Assembly: GCF_947490095.1 (NCBI RefSeq)
Contig: NZ_CANLFS010000002.1
Coordinates: 124,001-188,000 of the forward strand
Reading direction: 5' to 3'
From: an uncultured Halomonas sp.
GTDB taxonomy: Bacteria > Pseudomonadota > Gammaproteobacteria > Pseudomonadales > Halomonadaceae
Length of the DNA: 64,000 nucleotides
Positions 1 to 9,300 of this stretch are shown here, one piece after another. Within the stretch, counting starts at the first letter, position 1. Each line of letters starts with the position of its first letter. The notes below the pieces were generated by a model. The model made no database searches and was not told where the DNA came from. It was given only the letters and a program-made list of their open reading frames with translations. Both the position numbers and the translations under genes were made by a program.

Positions 1-1385
1 TCATCCATGGTGGCCAGGTCGCCGGTATGCATCCAGCCGGCGGCATCGATGGCCTTGGCGGTGGCCTCGGCGTTTTCCCAGTAGCCGAGCATGACGCTGT
101 AACCCCGGGTGCATAGCTCGCCGGTCTCGCCGCGGGACACCACGGCGCCGGTATCGGGGCTGACCAGCTTGACCTCCAGGTGAGGATGAATGGTGCCCAC
201 GGTGGTGACGCGCTTCTCCAGCGGGGCGTTGGTCTCGGTCTGGAGGCTGACCGGGCTGGTCTCGGTCATGCCGTAGCAGATGGTGACATCCTGCATGTTC
301 ATCTTGTCGATCACCTTGCGCATCACCTCGATGGGGCAGATGGAGCCCGCCATGATGCCGGTACGCAGGTGGGAGAGGTCGAAGTCCTCGAATGCCGGAT
401 GCTCCAGCTCGGCGATGAACATGGTGGGGACACCATAGAGGGTGGTGGCCTTCTCCTCGGACACCGCCGTGAGGGTCTGCTCGGGGTCGAAGCCATCGCC
501 CGGGTAGATCATGGTGGCGCCATGGGTCATGCAACCCAGGTTGCCCATCACCATGCCGAAGCAGTGATAGAGCGGCACCGGAATCACCATGCGGTCCTGG
601 TCGGTGAGCGCGATGGTGCGCGCCACGAAGAAGCCGTTGTTGAGGATATTGTGGTGGGAGAGGGTGGCCCCCTTGGGCGCGCCGGTGGTCCCGGAGGTGT
701 ACTGAATGTTGATGGGGTCGTCGAACTGCAGGGTGGCCTGCACGTCCGCCAGGTACTCGGCGGAGACCTCGTCGGCGTGGGCCAACATGGACGGCCAGCT
801 GAGCATGCCGGGCAGGGTGCGGTCGGCATCCAGGCAGATGACCCGCTTGAGGTCGGGGAGCCTGGCGCTCTTGAGGGAGGGCGGGCCGCCGTCTCGCTGC
901 GCCGGGGCCGGCTCTTTATGGGGCTCCGGTGCCGGCTCTTCATGGAGCTCCGGGGCCAGCTCTGCCAGCGTCGCCACATAATCCGAGGTCTTGAACATGC
1001 CCTGGAGGACGAGCGTCGAGGCGCCGGACTGCTTGAGGGCGTATTCCAGTTCGTGGGTGCGATAACTGGGATTGATATTGACCAGGATGGCGCCGATCTT
1101 CGCGGTGGCGAACTGGGTGATGGTCCATTCGGCGCAGTTGGGCGCCCAGATGCCCACGCGATCCCCCTTCGTCACGCCAATGGCGAGCATGGCGCGGGCG
1201 GCCTGATCCACGGCGACCCGGAGCTCCTGCCAGGTGTAGCGCAGGCCCTGGTGGCGGCTGATCAGGGCGTCGCCATGGGCAAAGCGGGCGACGGTCGCAT
1301 CGAAGCAATCACCGATGGTCTGGCCCTTGAGCGGGGTGTCGCCGGTGCCGCTGACATAGCTGATGGAATTGGAATGGCGTGTCAT
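1..1385 (-). CDS. AMP-dependent acyl-CoA synthetase, C-terminus beyond the window edge
   Basis: Adenylate-forming ligase (ANL family) that would activate a carboxylic acid, probably fatty or branched-chain, to its CoA thioester through an acyl-AMP. The frame is open from an ATG at 1385 to the window edge, so about 461 N-terminal residues are present. The P-loop signature [10 protein letters not shown] lies near residues 228-237, and the later GMTETSP and YGVPTMF segments are typical of the family. Residues about 143-160 are an unusual Glu/Pro-rich linker ([16 protein letters not shown]) encoded by a 24-bp in-frame tandem repeat. It lies 79 bp downstream of the LiuR-like regulator on the same strand, which suggests a branched-chain acid role. 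Substrate cannot be read from the sequence. Confidence 0.9.
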   Translation of the reverse strand, partial: MTRHSNSISYVSGTGDTPLKGQTIGDCFDATVARFAHGDALISRHQGLRYTWQELRVAVDQAARAMLAIGVTKGDRVGIWAPNCAEWTITQFATAKIGAILVNINPSYRTHELEYALKQSGASTLVLQGMFKTSDYVATLAELAPELHEEPAPEPHKEPAPAQRDGGPPSLKSARLPDLKRVICLDADRTLPGMLSWPSMLAHADEVSAEYLADVQATLQFDDPINIQYTSGTTGAPKGATLSHHNILNNGFFVARTIALTDQDRMVIPVPLYHCFGMVMGNLGCMTHGATMIYPGDGFDPEQTLTAVSEEKATTLYGVPTMFIAELEHPAFEDFDLSHLRTGIMAGSICPIEVMRKVIDKMNMQDVTICYGMTETSPVSLQTETNAPLEKRVTTVGTIHPHLEVKLVSPDTGAVVSRGETGELCTRGYSVMLGYWENAEATAKAIDAAGWMHTGDLATMD

Positions 1386-1464
1386 GAGCGTGTCTCGCGA
1401 TTGTTGCTGAATTGTTGGGCGTTGGGACATCACTGTCATGATCCTGGCGGTTGGCCGGCTCGGG

Positions 1465-1908
1465 TCAGTCGTGGAGGCCGTCCAGCACGTCCCGGGCGCG
1501 GCGCTCGACGTCGTCGATCTCGAGCTGCATCAGGCGGATATCTTCCAGCTGGCGCTCCATGTTGCGACGCTTGTTGGCCAGGATCTCCAAAAGACGCTGG
1601 AGTTGACGCCGGTTTCCGTCGGGCATGGCGTCATACATCATGACCACCTCGCGGATCTCGGCCAGCGAGAAGCCCAGGCGCTTGCCACGCAGGGTGAGCT
1701 TGAGGCGCACGCGATCCTTCTCGTCGTAGATGCGCGTCTGACCGCGCCGCTCCGGGGCCAGCAGGCCCTCCTGCTCGTAGAAGCGGATGGTGCGCGTGGT
1801 TACCTCGAACATCCTGGCCAATTCGCCGATGCTATAGGTGCGCCGCTGACGAGGCAGCGGGCCATCCTGGGTGTCGGCAGAGGGTGGCGTGGAGGGGGCT
1901 TGAGTCAT
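1465..1908 (-). CDS. liuR: MerR-family regulator, LiuR-like
   Basis: DNA-binding regulator of 147 residues. An N-terminal MerR helix-turn-helix starts near residue 24 ([20 protein letters not shown]), followed by the wing ([15 protein letters not shown]) and a long C-terminal coiled coil for dimerisation. No metal-binding cysteine cluster is present, which argues against a metal or redox sensor. LiuR proteins of gammaproteobacteria control leucine, isovalerate and branched-chain acyl-CoA catabolism. Here the gene is divergent from an acyl-CoA dehydrogenase, and a near-perfect palindrome of the LiuR type lies between them at 1976-1993. The assignment therefore rests on family, neighbours and operator together. 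The extra proline-rich N-terminus (about 20 residues) precedes the fold; the start could be slightly further downstream. Confidence 0.85.
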   Translation of the reverse strand: MTQAPSTPPSADTQDGPLPRQRRTYSIGELARMFEVTTRTIRFYEQEGLLAPERRGQTRIYDEKDRVRLKLTLRGKRLGFSLAEIREVVMMYDAMPDGNRRQLQRLLEILANKRRNMERQLEDIRLMQLEIDDVERRARDVLDGLHD

Positions 1909-1975
1909 GAGCGTCTTCCGTTTGTTATTGGCAAGCGGAGCATTGCTCGGTTGCCTGCAGTGAACACTAGTCTAG

Positions 1976-1993
1976 CTTGACGTTAACGTAAAG
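1976..1993. promoter_or_regulatory. LiuR-like operator palindrome
   Basis: CTTGACGTTAACGTAAAG is an 18-bp dyad with one mismatched pair, placed in the divergent region between the MerR regulator and the acyl-CoA dehydrogenase. It matches the general form of gammaproteobacterial LiuR sites (two ACGT half-sites around a TTAA centre), as known from comparative regulon work. TTGACG inside it could also act as a -35 element. Confidence 0.7.
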
Positions 1994-2026
1994 TGCTTGT
2001 TCGACCATGGGTTGATATGGGATAAA

Positions 2027-2042
2027 CCTAGCAAGTGCTAGG
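2027..2042. promoter_or_regulatory. Second palindrome, unassigned operator candidate
   Basis: CCTAGCAAGTGCTAGG has perfect 7-bp arms around a 2-bp centre. It lies 62 bp before the acyl-CoA dehydrogenase start, about 35 bp downstream of the LiuR-like site. It could be bound by a second regulator, or form a small hairpin in the leader. The binding protein is not identifiable. Confidence 0.5.
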
Positions 2043-2103
2043 TTGGTGGCATCGCCGACCATCGTGAATACACTTTTCATCATATCGAGACGAGGAACCC
2101 GCC

Positions 2104-3270
2104 ATGGACTTCTCCTTGACCGACGACCAGAAGGCGCTGGCCCAGGCCGCCGCCGATTTCGCCAGTGCCGAGCTCGCCGACCACGCCGCCGACTGGGACG
2201 CCGACGCCCACTTCCCGGTCGACGTGATTCGCCGCGCGGGGGAGGCCGGCTTCCTGGGTATCTATACCCCGGAGGAACACGGTGGCCTGGGGCTCTCGCG
2301 GCTCGAGGCCTCGCTGATCTTCGAACAGCTCGCCCAGGGCTGCGTCTCGACGACCGCCTATCTTACCATCCACAACATGGTGACCTGGATGATCGCCAAC
2401 TGGGGCGATGACGCCCTGCGTGAGACCTGGGTCTCTGCCATGGTGGCCGGCGAGGCGCTGGGGTCCTATTGCCTCACCGAACCCGGCGCCGGCTCGGATG
2501 CCGCCAGCCTGCGCACCAAGGCCGTGCGCGAGGGCGATGAGTATGTGATCAGCGGCTCGAAGATGTTCATCTCCGGCGCCGGCGCCACCGAAGTGCTGGT
2601 GGTGATGGCGCGTACCGGCGCGCCCGACAGCGGGGCGGGCGGCGTTTCCGCCATCGTGGTGCCGGCCGATGCCGCGGGCGTCGAGTATGGCAAGAACGAG
2701 GAAAAAATGGGCTGGAAGAGCCAGCCGACCCGCCTGATCAGCTTCGACGGCGTGCGCGTACCGGTGACCAATCGCCTGGGCCAGGAGGGCGAGGGCTTCA
2801 AGTTCGCCATGAAGGGCCTCGACGGGGGCCGCCTGAATATCGCCAGCTGCTCGCTGGGTGCCGCCCAGCAGGCACTGACCCTGGCCCGGGACTACCTGGC
2901 CGAGCGCAAGCAGTTCGGGCGCGAGCTCAGCCAGTTCCAGGCGTTGCAGTTCAAGCTCGCCGACATGGCCAGTGAGCTCACCGCCGCGCGCCTGATGGTG
3001 CGTCACGCCGCCTGGCGCCTGGATCATCAGGACCCCGAGGCCACGGCGCACTGTGCCATGGCCAAGCGCTTCGCCACCGACATGGGCTTCAACGTCTGCA
3101 ACGAGGCCCTGCAGCTCCACGGCGGTTATGGTTATATCCGTGAATACCCCCTGGAGCGGCTGGTGCGCGATACCCGCGTCCACCAGATTCTCGAAGGGAC
3201 CAACGAGATCATGCGCCTGATCGTCGCCCGGCGCCTGCTCGCCGACGGCGTGATCGAGTCGCTTCAATAG
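2104..3270 (+). CDS. Acyl-CoA dehydrogenase, probably isobutyryl-CoA dehydrogenase
   Basis: FAD-dependent dehydrogenase of 388 residues that would introduce a 2,3 double bond into a short branched acyl-CoA and pass electrons to ETF. The three acyl-CoA dehydrogenase domains are complete: N-terminal helical part, the middle beta domain with YCLTEPGAGSDA near 122-133, and the C-terminal part with QILEGTNEIMR, whose Glu is the catalytic base position in this family. Residues FMKSQ-type substrate loops resemble ACAD8-like proteins (GWKSQPTR). The following genes encode a 3-hydroxyisobutyryl-CoA hydrolase-like protein and a 3-hydroxyisobutyrate dehydrogenase, which points to valine degradation. The start ATG is 61 bp after the second palindrome, with a GAGGA-type ribosome binding site just upstream. 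Confidence 0.88.
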   Translation: MDFSLTDDQKALAQAAADFASAELADHAADWDADAHFPVDVIRRAGEAGFLGIYTPEEHGGLGLSRLEASLIFEQLAQGCVSTTAYLTIHNMVTWMIANWGDDALRETWVSAMVAGEALGSYCLTEPGAGSDAASLRTKAVREGDEYVISGSKMFISGAGATEVLVVMARTGAPDSGAGGVSAIVVPADAAGVEYGKNEEKMGWKSQPTRLISFDGVRVPVTNRLGQEGEGFKFAMKGLDGGRLNIASCSLGAAQQALTLARDYLAERKQFGRELSQFQALQFKLADMASELTAARLMVRHAAWRLDHQDPEATAHCAMAKRFATDMGFNVCNEALQLHGGYGYIREYPLERLVRDTRVHQILEGTNEIMRLIVARRLLADGVIESLQ

Positions 3271-3354
3271 GTCGTTTTCCCGTTCGCCGTTAACAGCGTT
3301 CTTTTAACAGCTTGCGTTTCACAACTTGCTCTTAACAACTAGTAGGAGACCAGG

Positions 3355-4539
3355 ATGTCGGAGCTTCCCGTGCTCTTCGATGAGCGGCCCACCGCCGACG
3401 GTGGGCGCATCGGTGTCGCCACCCTCAACGCCCCGCGCGCGCTCAATTCGCTGTCACTCGAGATGGCACAACACCTCGACGCCAGGCTCGAGGCCTGGGC
3501 CGTGGACCCCGGCATCGTCGCGGTATGGATCGAGGGCAGCGGCGAGAAGGCCTTCTGCGCCGGCGGGGATGTGGTCGCGCTCTATCGTGCCTTCAGCGAG
3601 GAGGGGGATAACGCTGAAAATGCCGGCGACGGCGATCCTGCGACCATCTACTTCGGCCTGGAGTATCGCCTCGATTACCGCATCCATACCTATCCCAAGC
3701 CGGTGATGGTGTGGGCCGACGGCATCGTCATGGGGGGCGGCCTGGGCCTGACGGCCGGGGCGTCTCACCGCCTCGTCACCGAGACCACGCTGATCGCCAT
3801 GCCCGAGATCACCATCGGGCTCTATCCGGATATCGGCGCCAGCTGGTTCCTCAACCGCATGCCGCCGGGCGTCGGCGCCTACCTGGGCCTCACCGGCGCC
3901 CAGCTCAATGCCCGCGATGCCCTGGACCTCGGGCTGGGTGATCACTTCATTCCCCGCGAGCATCGGGCGGCGCTGCTCGAGGCGCTGGGCCAGGCCGACT
4001 TCGGCGACCGCAGCGCTCCGGCCCGGCGCGCCGCCGTCCAGGCCACGCTCGAGCGTTTCGAGGCCCGTGACCAGGCCCCGGCGGGGCAGGTGCGGCCCCG
4101 CCAGGATGCTATCCAGGCGCTGGTGGGCAACGTCGATGTCGAGACCGCCGTGTCGCGTATCCTGGCCGACGCCAGCGACGACGACTGGCTCGCCGCCAAC
4201 CGCAAGCGCCTGGCGAATGGCTGCCCGATCAGCGCCCATCTGGTATGGCGCATGCTCGAACGCCACGCCCATACCGGCCTCGCCGATGCCTTCCGCGAGG
4301 AGCTGGTGGTCTCGGTGCAGTGCGGCCGCCTCGGCGATTTCACCGAGGGCGTCCGGGCACTGCTGATCGACAAGGACAAGAATCCCCGGTGGACCCACGC
4401 CGACGTCGCCAGCGTCCCCGCCAGTCTGATCGACGCCATGTTCCAGCCCCCCTGGTCCAGCGAGGAACACCCCCTGCGTGACCTGGGTGACGGCCATCGA
4501 GTGGCCGCTTTGGGGTCAGACCCCGATGTTGGGGTCTGA
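3355..4539 (+). CDS. Enoyl-CoA hydratase/isomerase family, 3-hydroxyisobutyryl-CoA hydrolase-like
   Basis: Crotonase-fold protein of 394 residues, the length and pattern of 3-hydroxyisobutyryl-CoA hydrolase (valine pathway) rather than of a short enoyl-CoA hydratase (about 260). Family landmarks are FCAGGDV near residues 63-69, the EYRLDYRIHTYPKP segment, GIVMGGGLGL (oxyanion hole) and MPEITIGLYPDIGAS. It is preceded by a good AGGAG site and sits between the acyl-CoA dehydrogenase and 3-hydroxyisobutyrate dehydrogenase genes. The last ten residues (ALGSDPDVGV) and the stop codon are encoded by the dispersed palindromic repeat at 4512-4543, so the native C-terminus has probably been replaced or extended by the repeat. 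Confidence 0.85.
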   Translation: MSELPVLFDERPTADGGRIGVATLNAPRALNSLSLEMAQHLDARLEAWAVDPGIVAVWIEGSGEKAFCAGGDVVALYRAFSEEGDNAENAGDGDPATIYFGLEYRLDYRIHTYPKPVMVWADGIVMGGGLGLTAGASHRLVTETTLIAMPEITIGLYPDIGASWFLNRMPPGVGAYLGLTGAQLNARDALDLGLGDHFIPREHRAALLEALGQADFGDRSAPARRAAVQATLERFEARDQAPAGQVRPRQDAIQALVGNVDVETAVSRILADASDDDWLAANRKRLANGCPISAHLVWRMLERHAHTGLADAFREELVVSVQCGRLGDFTEGVRALLIDKDKNPRWTHADVASVPASLIDAMFQPPWSSEEHPLRDLGDGHRVAALGSDPDVGV

Positions 4540-4543
4540 CCCC
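4512..4543. repeat. GGGGTCAGACCCC repeat pair
   Basis: One GGGGTCAGACCCC (4512-4524) and one GGGGTCTGACCCC (4531-4543), 6 bp apart. The two copies overlap the 3' end of the upstream coding sequence and contain its stop codon. Confidence 0.9.
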
Positions 4544-4587
4544 CGGGGCGCCCCCGAATGCGATCCAATAATCACAAGGAGCCAATC

Positions 4588-5517
4588 ATGAATATCGCCT
4601 TTATCGGCCTCGGCAACATGGGCTCGCCCATGGCCAGCAACCTGGTCAAGGCCGGCCATCGCGTTACCGTCTTCGACCTGGTCGAGAGCGCCATGCAGGC
4701 CCTGGAGAGCGAGGGCGCCGGCCGCGCCGATTCCGCCGAGGCGGCGACCCAGGGTGCCGACGTGGTCATCTCCATGCTGCCTGCCGGCGTGCACGTCAAG
4801 GGCCTCTATCTGGGGCGTGACGATGCCCCGGGCCTGCTCGAGACGCTTGACGCCAGCACTCCCAGCACGCCCAATACTCCCAACACCAGGCCGCTGATCA
4901 TCGACGCCTCCACCATCTCGCCGGAAGATGCGCGTACGGTGGCTGCCGCCGCCGCCGAGCGCGGCTTTACCTGGCTCGACGCCCCGGTGTCCGGCGGCGT
5001 GGGCGGCGCCAAGGCGGGGGCTCTGACCTTTATCGTCGGCGGCAGCGCGGAGGGTTTCGAGCAGGCCAAGCCGGTGCTCGATGCCATGGGCAAGAACGTC
5101 TTCCACGCCGGCGACAACGGCGCCGGCCAGGTGGCCAAGATCTGCAACAACATGCTGCTGGGCATCCTGATGAGCGGGACCGCCGAGGCGCTGGCGCTGG
5201 GCGTCAAGAACGGCATGGACCCGGCCGTGCTCTCCGAGATCATGAAGCAGAGCAGCGGCGGCAACTGGGCGCTCAACGGCTACAACCCCTGGCCCGGGGT
5301 GATGGAAGGCGCCGCCGCCGGTCGCGACTATGAGGGTGGCTTCCTCACCGATCTGATGGCGAAAGACCTCGGCCTCGCCTGGGAGTTGGCGCTGGGCTCC
5401 AAATCAACCGTGCCCATGGGCTCCCAGGCCCGCAACCTCTTCGCCCTGCACAGCGCCCAGGGCAACGGCCGCCTCGACTTCTCCAGCATCCAGAAGCTCT
5501 ACCGCGAGGGGGAATAA
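4588..5517 (+). CDS. mmsB: 3-hydroxyisobutyrate dehydrogenase
   Basis: NAD(P)-dependent beta-hydroxyacid dehydrogenase of 309 residues, oxidising 3-hydroxyisobutyrate to methylmalonate semialdehyde in valine degradation. The Rossmann motif FIGLGNMGSPMA is at residues 4-15, the substrate-binding DAPVSGGVGGAKAG follows near 130, and the catalytic lysine sits in GQVAKICNN near 185. I chose the ATG at 4588 because AAGGAG precedes it at proper distance and the Rossmann strand then begins at residue 1; an upstream in-frame ATG at 4558 would add ten unlikely residues. A Thr/Pro/Asn-rich insert (SNTP-like repeats near residues 88-97) is unusual for the family. The gene closes the valine block; the next step, methylmalonate-semialdehyde dehydrogenase, is not in the window. 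Confidence 0.92.
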   Translation: MNIAFIGLGNMGSPMASNLVKAGHRVTVFDLVESAMQALESEGAGRADSAEAATQGADVVISMLPAGVHVKGLYLGRDDAPGLLETLDASTPSTPNTPNTRPLIIDASTISPEDARTVAAAAAERGFTWLDAPVSGGVGGAKAGALTFIVGGSAEGFEQAKPVLDAMGKNVFHAGDNGAGQVAKICNNMLLGILMSGTAEALALGVKNGMDPAVLSEIMKQSSGGNWALNGYNPWPGVMEGAAAGRDYEGGFLTDLMAKDLGLAWELALGSKSTVPMGSQARNLFALHSAQGNGRLDFSSIQKLYREGE

Positions 5518-5521
5518 CCTT

Positions 5522-5596
5522 GGGGTCAGACCCCCAACCCCCGGGGTCAGACCCCCAACCCCCGGGGTCAGACCCCCAACCCCGGGGTCAGACCCC
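5522..5596. repeat. GGGGTCAGACCCC repeat cluster, 4 copies
   Basis: Four direct copies at 5522, 5543, 5564 and 5584, with a period of about 21 bp and C/A-rich linkers, immediately after the mmsB stop codon and before the miaE promoter region. Confidence 0.93.
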
Positions 5597-5709
5597 ATGC
5601 ATCCCGGCCTCGAGCTTCCCACCAAGGTCGAACGCACTCCTATCCGGCCGCGGTTCGCGCTACCATGAGGTTTTAACGTTTTCTTCACCCGGTGAGACGC
5701 GAACCGACC

Positions 5710-6360
5710 ATGTCCGAGACCCTGTCCGAGCCTGCCGCCCTGTCGGCCGATGCCGAAGCCCTGCTTTCCGATGAGCTGATCGCGTTTCTCGGCTGCCCAA
5801 CCCCCGATGCCTGGGTGGGATGGGCGCTGGAGAACCCCGAGCTGCTGCTGATCGACCATGCCCAGTGCGAGAAGAAGGCGGCCTCCACGGCCATGAACCT
5901 GCTCTACCGCTATGTTCATCAGCCGCTGCTGCTGACCAAGATGAGCCAGCTGGCGCGGGAAGAGCTGCTGCACTTCGAGCAGGTGGTCAAGCTGATGGAG
6001 GCGCGTGGCATCGTCTACCGCCACCTGAGTGCCTCGCGCTATGCCGAGGGGCTGCGTCGCCATGTGCGCCCCAACGACCCCGAGCGGTTGACCGATATCC
6101 TGATTATCGGCGCGCTGATCGAGGCGCGCAGCTGCGAGCGCTTTGCGCGATTGATTCCCCACCTCGATGCCGAGCTTGCCAAGTTCTACCGCACTCTGGT
6201 TAAGTCTGAGGGTCGCCATTACGAGGATTATCTGATGCTGGCTCGACACCTGAGCGAGGCGTCGATCGAGCCACGCATAGCCTTCTTCACCGACCGTGAA
6301 GCCGAGCTAATACAAGAGCCGGATACGGCCTTTCGTTTTCACAGCGGTGTGCCGGCCTGA
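5710..6360 (+). CDS. miaE: tRNA-(ms2io6A37) hydroxylase
   Basis: Non-heme diiron monooxygenase of 216 residues that hydroxylates the isopentenyl group of ms2i6A at position 37 of tRNAs reading U-starting codons. The iron-ligand pattern of MiaE is visible: HAQCEKKAAS, REELLHFEQV, EARSCERF and SEGRHYEDY, giving the expected paired Glu/His ligands in a helical bundle. I chose the ATG at 5710, six codons into the longest frame, since the added residues (MRREPT) look non-native; the true start is not certain. It stands alone, followed after 35 bp by the large regulator gene, with which it may be co-transcribed. Confidence 0.92.
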   Translation: MSETLSEPAALSADAEALLSDELIAFLGCPTPDAWVGWALENPELLLIDHAQCEKKAASTAMNLLYRYVHQPLLLTKMSQLAREELLHFEQVVKLMEARGIVYRHLSASRYAEGLRRHVRPNDPERLTDILIIGALIEARSCERFARLIPHLDAELAKFYRTLVKSEGRHYEDYLMLARHLSEASIEPRIAFFTDREAELIQEPDTAFRFHSGVPA

Positions 6361-6395
6361 TCCCGGCCCACCGTCCAGGACGCAGGAATAACACG

Positions 6396-9300
6396 ATGCG
6401 GGATGCTTCCGACGCCGCCGAGACCCCCACTTCGGTGCGGCTGACACTCTTCGGCCACTTCTCGCTCTCTGTCGGCGAGGACAGCCTTACCCAGTTCAGC
6501 TATGACAAGGTCAAGGCGCTGCTGGTCTACCTGCTGTTGCATCATCAGCCGGTGAGCCGCGCGACCCTGGCCGAGTTGCTCTGGCCCGACCAGGGGCTCT
6601 CGTCGGGGCGCACCAACCTGCGCCATGCGCTGCATTGCCTGCGCCAGTCGCTGGGCGAGCATGCCGACGAGGTGCTGGTGGTTTCCCGCCAGACCATCGC
6701 GTTTCAACTTCCTCCTCACTGGCGCCTGGATCTACACGATATCCAGCGTCTGCTCGAGGGCGAGCGTGACCTGTCGGTCCTGGATACCCTGCTCGAGCAC
6801 TACCAGGGGGATCTGGTGGAGGAGCTGCAGGTCTCCCAGTGTCCCGATTATCAGCGCTGGCTGGTGCAGATGCGCAACGACTGGCGCCAGCGCGTGATCC
6901 GCTTCGCCGAGGCGGCGATCGAGCGTCACGAGAGCGTGCCCGATGCGCTGCTCGAATCGCTGGTCTATCGCTTCTCCGGCTATGGGCCCTTTCACGAGCG
7001 GCTGGTGCGTCAGCTGGCCGAGCAGGGCCAGCAGGCCGCCGCGCATGAGCAGTACAACGCCTACCTGCAGTTGCTGGCGCTCTCCGGGCAGCAGCCCGAG
7101 GCCGGCTTTCTGCAGCTGGCCCGCTACTGGTCCGACGCCCAGCCGGATGCGGCGGGGGCCGGCACCCTCGGGTTCTCGCGCACCTTCGCCGCGGATAGCT
7201 CACCGCTGCGTGAGGACGAGATCGAACAGCGTCAGCTCTCGGTGATGGCCATTCGCCTGCGCCTCAAGGCCGACCTTTCGGAGCGCTCGTCCAGCCGGGC
7301 CTGCCTGATGCTGCAGTTCGAGCTGATGCGTTGGCTGGAAGAGCAGTGTCATCACCTGGGGGGATTCTGGCTGCCCGGCGCCACGGGGGGGCTGGGGCTT
7401 GCCTGTTTCGGCACCCACGGCCCGGCGCATCAGCTGGCCGAACTGGTGGCGCTCTATGAGCACTGCCGGCGCGTGCTGCCCGAGGAGCTGGCGCGGCACT
7501 GGGCCGAGGAGGGCGAGCCGCCCCGGGTCGAGTTTGCCGCGGGGCTCAATAGCGGCCGCGTGATCTATCTGCCCGAGCGGCGCCTGGTCGACCCCCTGGG
7601 ACAGGTCACCCAGGGCTCCTTGGACCTGATGAGCGCCGCCGAGGGCAGCGAGCTGGTGATCTCCCAGGACGCCAGCCAGCATATGCCGCCGGCGCTGGAC
7701 CTGCAGCCGCGGTTGAGCTCGCGCCTGGTGGCAAGCGACGGCCGGGTGCGCCTGCGGGCGCTGGTGCTGGGGGCCGATGAGGGCGGCCGCGAGGCGCTGC
7801 CGCCGAGCCTGGTGGGCCGCGAGACCCAGTTGCGTACCCTGCGCGATGCCCTGGCGCGAGCCGGCATCGGCCTGCGTCAGAGCGTTCTGGTACGGGGCCC
7901 CTCGGGCATGGGCAAGTCGGCGCTGTTGGTCGGCTTTCGCCAGCTTGAGCAGACCCGCGACGCCGCCATCTGCTGGCAGCCCACCACGCGCCTCTCGGTG
8001 CAGGAGCCCTATGGCGCGGCGCGCAAGCTGCTGCGCTGGCACCTGGGCCATGCCCCGGATGCCGCGAGCCTGGCCGAACTGTGTCGGCAGCTGGCCCTGC
8101 CCGAGCTCGATGAGGCGCGCCATGAGCTTCTCGAGACGGCGCTGGGGGTCCGGGAGGCCCAGGTCCTGGCCGAGCTCACCCAGAGCGGCGAGGCGGTGGA
8201 GCTGGTGGTAAGCCTGATACAGCGGCTGATCGTGCGGATCGCCGCCGAGCGCACCCTGGTGCTGATGATCGACGACCTGCAGTGGCTCGATGAGCCCAGC
8301 CTCAAGGTGCTGACCGGCCTGCAGGCGCGCCTGCCCATCAATTGCGGCTTCATGCTGGTAGCCAGCCACCACGGCCGCGAGGGGCTACCCGCCAAGCTGC
8401 ACTGGGATCAGCAGATCGGCCTGGGCAAGCTGGACGCCATGCAGGCCTCACGCCTGCTGACCCAGTTGGCGCGGCGCTATCGCATCCATATCAGCCCGCG
8501 GCTACGCGGCCAGATCATCGAGCGCTGCGATGGTGTCCCCCTGTATCTGCAGGAGATCGTGCGCCGGGTCGACATGGACCGCCGCGAGGGCCGCAGCGTG
8601 CAGCTCGACGAACTGCCCCACGGCCTGCTCGGCCTGCTGGCCGGCCGCATCGACCCGCTCGACAGCGACCGCGAGGTGGCGCATATCGCGGCGGTGCTGG
8701 GGCGTCGTTTCCGCTATGACTTCCTGGCCGAGTGCAGCGAATTCGATGGCCCCCGCCTGACCCAGGCCCTGGAGCAGATGCGGCGCCTGGAGATCATCGA
8801 GCCCGTCGAGGGCGACGAGGCCGGCCGCGAGTTCCAGTTCACCCATCAGCTCCTCCAGGAGGCCGCCTATCTGTCCTGCCCCCGGGATGTGCGCACCGCC
8901 ATCCATCGCCAGGTGGTGGAACTGATCGAAGAGCGCTTCCCGATGTGGATCAGCCGCCACCCGGGGGACTTCGCCACGCACCTGCGGCGCAGCGGGCACT
9001 ATGCGCGGGGCGCGCGCTACTACGAGCTGGCGGCCCGGGAGGCCCTCAAGGTCAGCGCCAACCGCACGGCGCTGAAGATGGCCGACCTCGGCCTGGCCAG
9101 CCTGCGCCAGGCGGTGGGCCAGACGGAGCGCCAGATCAGCCTGCTGACGGTGCGTGGCCAGGCCGCCTTCGCCCTGGAAGGCCATGGTTCGCCGACCGCC
9201 CACGAGAGCTTCGTGCGCGGCCGCCGGCTGATCGAGGCGCTGGCCGAGGAGGGCGAGAGCGTCGATCTGGAACAGGCCTTCCTGGTCAAGTGGGGGCTCT

